Shown here: positions 32,503-37,141 of the stretch, piece by piece
How the letters are laid out: each line of letters starts with the position of its first letter
Numbering within the stretch: position 1 is the first letter of the stretch
Assembly (NCBI GenBank): GCA_945865325.1
Contig: CAMBFA010000015.1
Location: 1-37,141, forward strand
Reading direction: 5' to 3'
Origin: Candidatus Kuenenia stuttgartensis
GTDB taxonomy: Bacteria > Planctomycetota > Planctomycetia > Pirellulales > UBA1268
DNA: 37,141 bases
Made by a program: the position numbers and the translations under genes
Notes under the pieces: generated by a model
Database searches by the model: none
Seen by the model: the letters and a program-made list of their open reading frames with translations, nothing else
Told to the model about the DNA's origin: nothing

Positions 32503-34244
32503 CCCAGACGTCGCTATCGACTTTCCTCCTCGCCGGTCCAGAGCTCGTCCTCGTGGTGGCCGCCCTCGTGGCCTACCTCGGCGGCGCCTTCTGTGGGCTG
32601 CGCCAGGGATGGCTCGTGGCCCTCATCGGCATCGCGGTCGCGGCTTGCTGGCCGGGGATGGAGCTCGAAGCCGGGTCGGTCGTGTCATCGGGGCCGTTCA
32701 CCTTCGATGACTTCGCCCTCTTCGTCCGCCGCTTCGTTCTCCTGGCCGGGGCGGGGCTGGCGTTGGTGCAGGCGGGGGATCAGTTCCGCAGCGCGGTCAC
32801 CCCCCGGCAGACGCCGCGCGCCAACAGCACCTGCGAAGAGGCGGGGACGTTTCTCCTCCTCCTCGCCGGAGTGTCGCTGGTGGCCTCCGCCAATGATCTC
32901 GTCCTCCTCTTCGCCGGCCTGGAGTTGGTGTCGATCCCGACCTACATCCTCCTGGCGCTGAAGCGGACCGATGCCCAGGGGCAGGAAGCGAGCCTGAAGT
33001 ATTTCTTCCTCTCGTTGGTCGCTTCGGCCCTCTTCCTCTATGGCTTGGCCTGCCTCTACGGAATCGGTGGATCGACGAGCCTCGCCGAGATCGGTAGCCG
33101 GCTCCGCTCCGGTGATGGCCGGATCGTGGCAACCGCCCAGACGCTCCTCCCAGTGGCCGTCGGGATGTTGATCGGCGGAATCGCGTTCCGGCTCGCCGCG
33201 GTGCCGATGCATTTCTACGCTCCGGATGTGTACGAAGGGGCCGGCCCCGGCAATGCGGCGCTCCTCTCCACGCTTCCGAAGGTGGCCGGCATCGTCGTCC
33301 TCCTCCGTCTGCTCGCCCTCGGGACCGGAGGGAAGCTGGGGATGATCGCTCTCAACCAGGGGGTCGTCGGACCGGCCGGCGTTGCCTGGCTGACGTTTTT
33401 CTGGCAGCTCACGGCGGTGCTCGCGGCCCTGACGATGACCGTCGGCAACTGCATGGCGCTGCTGCAGACGAATCTCCGCCGGCTGCTCGCCTGCTCCTCG
33501 ATCGCCCACGCCGGCTATCTTCTTGTCGGCGTGGCCGCCGCGGCCGCGGCCGATGCCACGGTCGGCGGCCGCCCCTTCGCGGGCCCCGACACCTCATGGA
33601 CCGCCGCCCTGGGGGGCGCCTCGGCGACGCTCTTCTACCTCGCTGCCTACGTCGCCGCCACGATTGGCGTGTTTGGGGCGCTGGCGTATCTGGGGCACCG
33701 CTGGCCGGAGTGGTCGGCGGGCTCGGCGCCGCGGCCGCCGCGCGAGGAGATCAGCACGATCGAAGACCTCGACGGTCTGTCGGCGACCAACCCGGTGGTC
33801 GCCTTCTCGCTGGCCACCTTTCTGCTGAGCCTCGCCGGCATCCCGCCGCTCCCCGGCTTCTGGGGCAAGCTGTCGCTGGCGATGGCCGCCCTCGAGGTCG
33901 ACTGGACGGCCCAGGCGACTCCGGGGAGCCGCCGCGTGTTCTTCCTGGCGCTCGCCGTGATCCTCGTGATCAACGCGGCGATCGCCGCCGCCTACTATCT
34001 CCGGATCGTGGCGGCCATGTACTTCCGCTCCGCGAAGCGCGGCGTGCAGGCTGACGGTGGCCTCGGCGCCGGCATCGCGATGCTCGCGGCGCTGGTGGTG
34101 ATGGCGATGGTCACCCTCCAGCCACGCCCGCTGTTCTCCGCCGCCGCGCGGGCCGGGGCATCGATCGCGCCGGGAGCCGCCAGCGGCCTTACGATCACTC
34201 CTCCACACGCCATCACCGCCCCCCAGGCCTCGACCCAACCATGA
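32499..34244 (+). CDS. nuoN: NADH-quinone oxidoreductase subunit N
   Basis: A 581-residue third antiporter-like subunit. It shows DLVLLFAGLELVSIPTYILLAL with the key Glu, FRLAAVPMHFYAPDVYEGAGPGNAALLSTLPK with a conserved Lys, and LRRLLACSSIAHAGYLL. It is somewhat longer than E. coli NuoN (485), with Ala/Gly-rich additions around residues 345-365 and at the C-terminus. The start ATG overlaps the nuoM stop, and the stop overlaps the Mrp-family gene, both as ATGA. Confidence 0.95.
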   Translation: MTQTSLSTFLLAGPELVLVVAALVAYLGGAFCGLRQGWLVALIGIAVAACWPGMELEAGSVVSSGPFTFDDFALFVRRFVLLAGAGLALVQAGDQFRSAVTPRQTPRANSTCEEAGTFLLLLAGVSLVASANDLVLLFAGLELVSIPTYILLALKRTDAQGQEASLKYFFLSLVASALFLYGLACLYGIGGSTSLAEIGSRLRSGDGRIVATAQTLLPVAVGMLIGGIAFRLAAVPMHFYAPDVYEGAGPGNAALLSTLPKVAGIVVLLRLLALGTGGKLGMIALNQGVVGPAGVAWLTFFWQLTAVLAALTMTVGNCMALLQTNLRRLLACSSIAHAGYLLVGVAAAAAADATVGGRPFAGPDTSWTAALGGASATLFYLAAYVAATIGVFGALAYLGHRWPEWSAGSAPRPPREEISTIEDLDGLSATNPVVAFSLATFLLSLAGIPPLPGFWGKLSLAMAALEVDWTAQATPGSRRVFFLALAVILVINAAIAAAYYLRIVAAMYFRSAKRGVQADGGLGAGIAMLAALVVMAMVTLQPRPLFSAAARAGASIAPGAASGLTITPPHAITAPQASTQP

Positions 34245-35332
34245 CCTCCCCCGATCGCATTGCTGTCGCCTCGGTCCTCGCCGCCATCGCCGATCCAGAG
34301 ACGGGACGGCCGCTGACCGATACCGGGCAGGTGGTGTCGACGGAGGTCGGGGCCGAGAGAATCGCCGTCGTCGTCGGGCTGACGAGCCATTCCGCGATCC
34401 TCCACGCCGCCACACGGGCCCGGATCGAGGAGATGCTGCGGGCCCGCTTCCCGACGGTGGCCGACGTCGCAGTGACGATCACGCCCCATCAACGGGCGCC
34501 GATGAAGCTCGGTCAGATCGGCCTCGAGGCGAAGAGCGTGATCGCCGTCGGCTCCGGCAAGGGGGGGGTGGGGAAGAGCACGATCGCGGCGAGCATCGCC
34601 ATCGGCCTGGCCCGCGCCGGGAGCAAGGTCGGACTCCTCGATGCCGACGTCTACGGCCCGAGCGTGCCCCATCTCCTCGGCCTCTCCGGCCGGCCGCAGA
34701 TCGAGGAGGGGAAGATCATTCCCCCGCGCCTGGAGCTCCCCGGCGCACCGGTCGCCATGCCGACGATGTCGATAGGCTATCTCGTCCCCCCTGGCGAGGC
34801 GGTCGTGTGGCGTGGGCCGATGCTCCATGGAGCGATCACGCAGATGCTCCGCGACACGGCCTGGGGCCCGCTCGATTACCTCATCATCGACATGCCGCCG
34901 GGAACGGGCGACATCGCGCTGACGCTCTCGCAGGTGCTCCCGCTCACCGGAGCGGTCGTCGTCTGCACGCCCCAGGACGTCGCCCTCCTCGATGCCACCA
35001 AGGCGATCGCCATGTTCCGCAAGGTAAACATCCCTGTGCTGGGGATGGTGGAGAACATGAGCTTCTTCGTCTGCCCCGACACGCTGAAGCGGTACGATAT
35101 CTTCGGCAATGGGGGCGCCCGCCGCACGGCCCAGGAGCTCGACATTCCCTTCCTCGGCGAGGTGCCGATTCAGATTCCGATCCGCGAACATGGCGACGCC
35201 GGCACGACCGCGTCGAATTTCGACGATCCGGCGGCTCGGCCCTACCTCGAATCGATCTGCCAGCGCCTCGTCGGCAACCTCGCTGCCGCCCACGCCGCTC
35301 GCCCGCCGCTCCCGTCGCTGCCGGTCCTGTGA
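34241..35332 (+). CDS. Mrp/ApbC-family Fe-S cluster carrier ATPase
   Basis: A 363-residue P-loop ATPase of the Mrp/NBP35 family that binds and delivers [4Fe-4S] clusters. Residues about 1-85 are the small MIP18/DUF59-like domain. The deviant Walker A GKGGVGKS lies at about 104-111, followed by LLDADVYGPSVPHLLG and DYLIIDMPPGTGDIALTL. The cluster-binding CxxC motif is expected in MSFFVCPDTLKRYDIFG, but only C278 is present, with Thr at the second position. Its ATG overlaps the nuoN stop. This fits the role of Ind1/NUBPL, the mitochondrial family member needed for complex I Fe-S assembly. A dedicated complex I factor is thus a reasonable inference. Confidence 0.92.
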   Translation: MTSPDRIAVASVLAAIADPETGRPLTDTGQVVSTEVGAERIAVVVGLTSHSAILHAATRARIEEMLRARFPTVADVAVTITPHQRAPMKLGQIGLEAKSVIAVGSGKGGVGKSTIAASIAIGLARAGSKVGLLDADVYGPSVPHLLGLSGRPQIEEGKIIPPRLELPGAPVAMPTMSIGYLVPPGEAVVWRGPMLHGAITQMLRDTAWGPLDYLIIDMPPGTGDIALTLSQVLPLTGAVVVCTPQDVALLDATKAIAMFRKVNIPVLGMVENMSFFVCPDTLKRYDIFGNGGARRTAQELDIPFLGEVPIQIPIREHGDAGTTASNFDDPAARPYLESICQRLVGNLAAAHAARPPLPSLPVL

Positions 35333-35368
35333 CGCGAGGAAGCGTGTGGCGGCGACACGATCCGTCGA

Positions 35369-35887
35369 TCAGCCGTCGGTGCGCTCGAGGGACGTGATGA
35401 TTCGGGAGGCGATCTCTTCCGGAGTGGCGTCGATCCCCACCACGATCGGCCGTTCGTCGGGGGTGGGGCGCTCGAGGGCAGCCAATTGGCTGTCGAGCAG
35501 CGTCGCCGGCATGAAGTGGTCGCGACGGGCCTCGATCCGAGCGCGGATGAGTTCCGGGGGGCCGTCGAGTGACACGAGCCTCACGCCCAGCCTTCCCACG
35601 CCCATCCGGTCGCGGTAGCGTCGGGCGAGAGCCGAGCAGGCGAGGACGAGCCCTCCGTCGCCGGCGAGGGTGGCCGTGATCAGATCGGCCAGGGAGTCGA
35701 GCCAGGGCCATCGTTCCGTGTCGGTCAGCGCGATCCCGCGCGACATCCGCTCGACGTTGGCCGCCGGGTGGAAGTAATCGGCATCCTGGAACGCCCACCC
35801 GAGCCGGTCGGCGAGCGCCCGTCCGACGACGGTCTTGCCGATCCCACTGACCCCCATCACGACCACCACCCGTGTCGCCACGTTCAT
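35369..35887 (-). CDS. gntK: Gluconokinase
   Basis: A 172-residue enzyme that phosphorylates D-gluconate to 6-phosphogluconate. It has the P-loop GVSGIGKT (residues about 12-19) and the substrate-binding region DADYFHPAANVERMSRGIALTDTERWPWL. It also has ACSALARRYRD and VSLDGPPELIRARIEARRDHFMPATLLDSQLAALE, all characteristic of the GntK shikimate-kinase-like family. The length is normal. No gluconate permease or regulator is adjacent. It converges with the Mrp-family gene, 36 bases away. Confidence 0.93.
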   Translation of the reverse strand: MNVATRVVVVMGVSGIGKTVVGRALADRLGWAFQDADYFHPAANVERMSRGIALTDTERWPWLDSLADLITATLAGDGGLVLACSALARRYRDRMGVGRLGVRLVSLDGPPELIRARIEARRDHFMPATLLDSQLAALERPTPDERPIVVGIDATPEEIASRIITSLERTDG

Positions 35888-35930
35888 CGTCTCGCTCCCG
35901 CAGCCGCTGAAGGTCTTCGCCCGCCCATGA

Positions 35931-35960
35931 TCAGGAGAGATCAGGAGAGATCAGTAGAGC
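35931..35960. repeat. 10-bp unit repeated three times at a gene end
   Basis: TCAGGAGAGA is repeated exactly twice (35931-35950), and a third degenerate copy, TCAGTAGAGC, follows (35951-35960). The third copy contains the stop codon of the SGNH-type gene on the minus strand. It is a small slippage-type repeat. Confidence 0.7.
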
Positions 35961-36754
35961 GCCACCCAGCCGCCGTCAGCGTAACGGCGGATTGGCTGCG
36001 GGGTGTAGCGCATCTGCCGGCCGAGTTGGCGCACCTCAGCCGCTCGCCTCCCCAGCCCGGCCCACTCCCGCAAACCGGCCCGCATCGGGCGCTGGGCCGG
36101 CGGCAGGCCCCAGGCATCGCAGGCGTAGCGCCAAAGGGTGTCGAGGTGCCGGCGACGGGGATGGAGGGTATCGAAGCCGTACCACGCCCCCGGCTGATCG
36201 ATCGTGGCGAGACCGGCGGAGGCCGCCAGCTCGGCGATCCGGCCGTCGAGCTCGGCTGCGGCCGAATGGATCCCTTCGATCGACAGCGGACAGCCGGGCA
36301 CGAAGAGCGTCTTGAGGGCCCGGTAGCGCACCGGCCCGACGCGGCGCACCGCCTCGAGCGGGAGCCGCGCGATCGCCACAGTCGCTCCCCGGTCGACGAG
36401 CCGGCCGACCGCTTCACGGACCCAGGCTGCCACCTGGGCGGGCGGAAAGCCGTAGAGGAGATCGTTGCCGATGTCGGTGACCAGCGCCACGCATCGCCTG
36501 CCATCATTCGCTTCACGATTCAGAGCCCGCCACAGGCCGCACCCCAGGATCGACGGCAGGCGTCGCATCCACACCCGGCTGTTAGCGCCGTAGGAACGGC
36601 CATGCCCCGCGGCCACGAACAGGTCGACCGGCCCATTGGCTCTCCCCCGGATCGCCGCATTGAGCCGGGCCAGCCCGCGAGAGACGTTGCTGGCACCGAG
36701 CACAACCGCCGTGAGACGGTGGTCGCCGGCCGGTTCGGCAGACCTTCCCGGCAT
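35951..36754 (-). CDS. SGNH/GDSL-type hydrolase-like protein
   Basis: A 267-residue protein with the block pattern of SGNH hydrolases: VLGASNVSRG near the N-terminus (Ser of block I), AAGHGRSYG, TDIGNDLLYG (block III Asn), and DTLHPRRRH (Asp-x-x-His of block V). This suggests an esterase or acyl-hydrolase fold; the substrate is unknown. ATG 36754 shares one base with the stop of the upstream protease-like gene (TGATG), with GGAGG 11 bases upstream. ATG 36763 and GTG 36772 are possible earlier starts. It is probably co-transcribed with the gene to its right. Confidence 0.7.
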   Translation of the reverse strand: MPGRSAEPAGDHRLTAVVLGASNVSRGLARLNAAIRGRANGPVDLFVAAGHGRSYGANSRVWMRRLPSILGCGLWRALNREANDGRRCVALVTDIGNDLLYGFPPAQVAAWVREAVGRLVDRGATVAIARLPLEAVRRVGPVRYRALKTLFVPGCPLSIEGIHSAAAELDGRIAELAASAGLATIDQPGAWYGFDTLHPRRRHLDTLWRYACDAWGLPPAQRPMRAGLREWAGLGRRAAEVRQLGRQMRYTPQPIRRYADGGWVALY

Positions 36755-37141
36755 CAGTTCCATCGCCTCCACGGAGGCGACTGCTGCAGGCTCTGGTAGC
36801 AGGCCACGGCGAGCATCGCGAACATGATCCCGAGATACTGCTCGTCGCGGTTGAAGGCGAGGTAGGCGAGCCCGCCGCCGACGACGAGCCCGATGATCGC
36901 GGCGATCCTGGCGGCATCGGCCACGCCACAGGTCTCCATCCCCTCACGGACCATCTGCCCGCCATCGAGTGGCGGCACCGGCATGAGATTCAAGAGCGGC
37001 CAACAGACGTTGACGTAGAGGAGGAACTCGACAAGCGCCCAGGCGTAGCGAGACGAGAACGGCCTTCCCTCATAGAGCCCCAACGCTTCGCCGATCGACG
37101 AAATTGGAAACGGGGCGAGATACCCACCGACCCGGAGGACG
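36754..37141 (-). CDS. Site-2 protease-like (M50) membrane protein, 5' end cut by window
   Basis: The C-terminal 128 or so residues of a membrane protein. The motif NLMPVPPLDGGQ matches the conserved N-x-x-P-x-x-P-L-D-G-G of M50 site-2 proteases, whose Asp is the third zinc ligand. Hydrophobic segments lie before and after it (WALVEFLLYVNVCWPLLNL; AAIIGLVVGGGLAYLAF). The frame stays open to the window edge (…RVGGYLAPFPISSIGEAL…), so the HExxH part should lie to the right. A TTG at 37083 is only an internal codon. Confidence 0.8.
   Translation of the reverse strand, partial: VLRVGGYLAPFPISSIGEALGLYEGRPFSSRYAWALVEFLLYVNVCWPLLNLMPVPPLDGGQMVREGMETCGVADAARIAAIIGLVVGGGLAYLAFNRDEQYLGIMFAMLAVACYQSLQQSPPWRRWN

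Noticed and set aside
1-37141. CRISPR arrays, rRNA or tRNA genes
   Set aside because: No regularly spaced repeats and no tRNA- or rRNA-like sequence were seen on either strand. A tRNAscan-SE or Infernal run would settle this.

Overview
The window looks like a chromosomal piece of a high-GC planctomycete (Pirellulales-like). This is inferred, not proven. The evidence is an SHD1-domain secreted protein, a cysteine-rich repeat secretory protein, an IS66 transposase tail of the type common in planctomycetes, many genes without a Shine-Dalgarno sequence, and strong G/C third-position bias. No rRNA, tRNA or CRISPR array was found.

Layout. (1) 1-390: a cobalamin riboswitch with its own promoter on the minus strand, reading off the left edge. 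(2) 817-3917: a cysteine-rich repeat protein, a textbook intrinsic terminator, then a secreted SHD1/beta-propeller protein with a recognisable promoter. (3) 3940-9969, minus: four genes joined by ATGA overlaps. In transcription order these are two related dynamin-like GTPases with C-terminal membrane segments, a fused amino-acid-binding protein/permease, and its ATPase. (4) 10147-11550: an MBL-fold hydrolase and a small Tyr-rich secreted protein. (5) 11755-14790: an accessory patch. It holds an excisionase-type HTH gene paired with a PIN gene whose 3' half is replaced by an IS66 transposase C-terminus, followed by a lower-GC two-gene unit of unknown function (one protein HEPN-like). (6) 14993-18163: an M20 deacylase and a coupled pair of secreted proteins.

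(7) 18289-35332: an intrinsic terminator, a near-perfect Rex operator, and a complete 14-gene nuoA-N operon for proton-pumping NADH:quinone oxidoreductase. The last nuo gene overlaps an Mrp/ApbC-family Fe-S carrier, the relative of the mitochondrial complex I assembly factor Ind1/NUBPL. Electrons enter at NuoF (FMN), pass through NuoE/G/I/B clusters to quinone at NuoD/H, and drive pumping by NuoL/M/N with A/J/K. The Rex site would tie expression to the NADH/NAD+ ratio. (8) 35369-37141, minus: gluconokinase, an SGNH-type hydrolase and the 3' end of a site-2 protease-like gene cut by the window edge.

Most notable points: the Rex site before nuo, the coupling of nuoN to an Mrp protein lacking the second Cys of its CxxC motif, the GTPase-pair/transporter operon, the PIN-IS66 chimera, the unknown HEPN-like unit, the B12 riboswitch, and a long REP-like inverted repeat between nuoF and nuoG.
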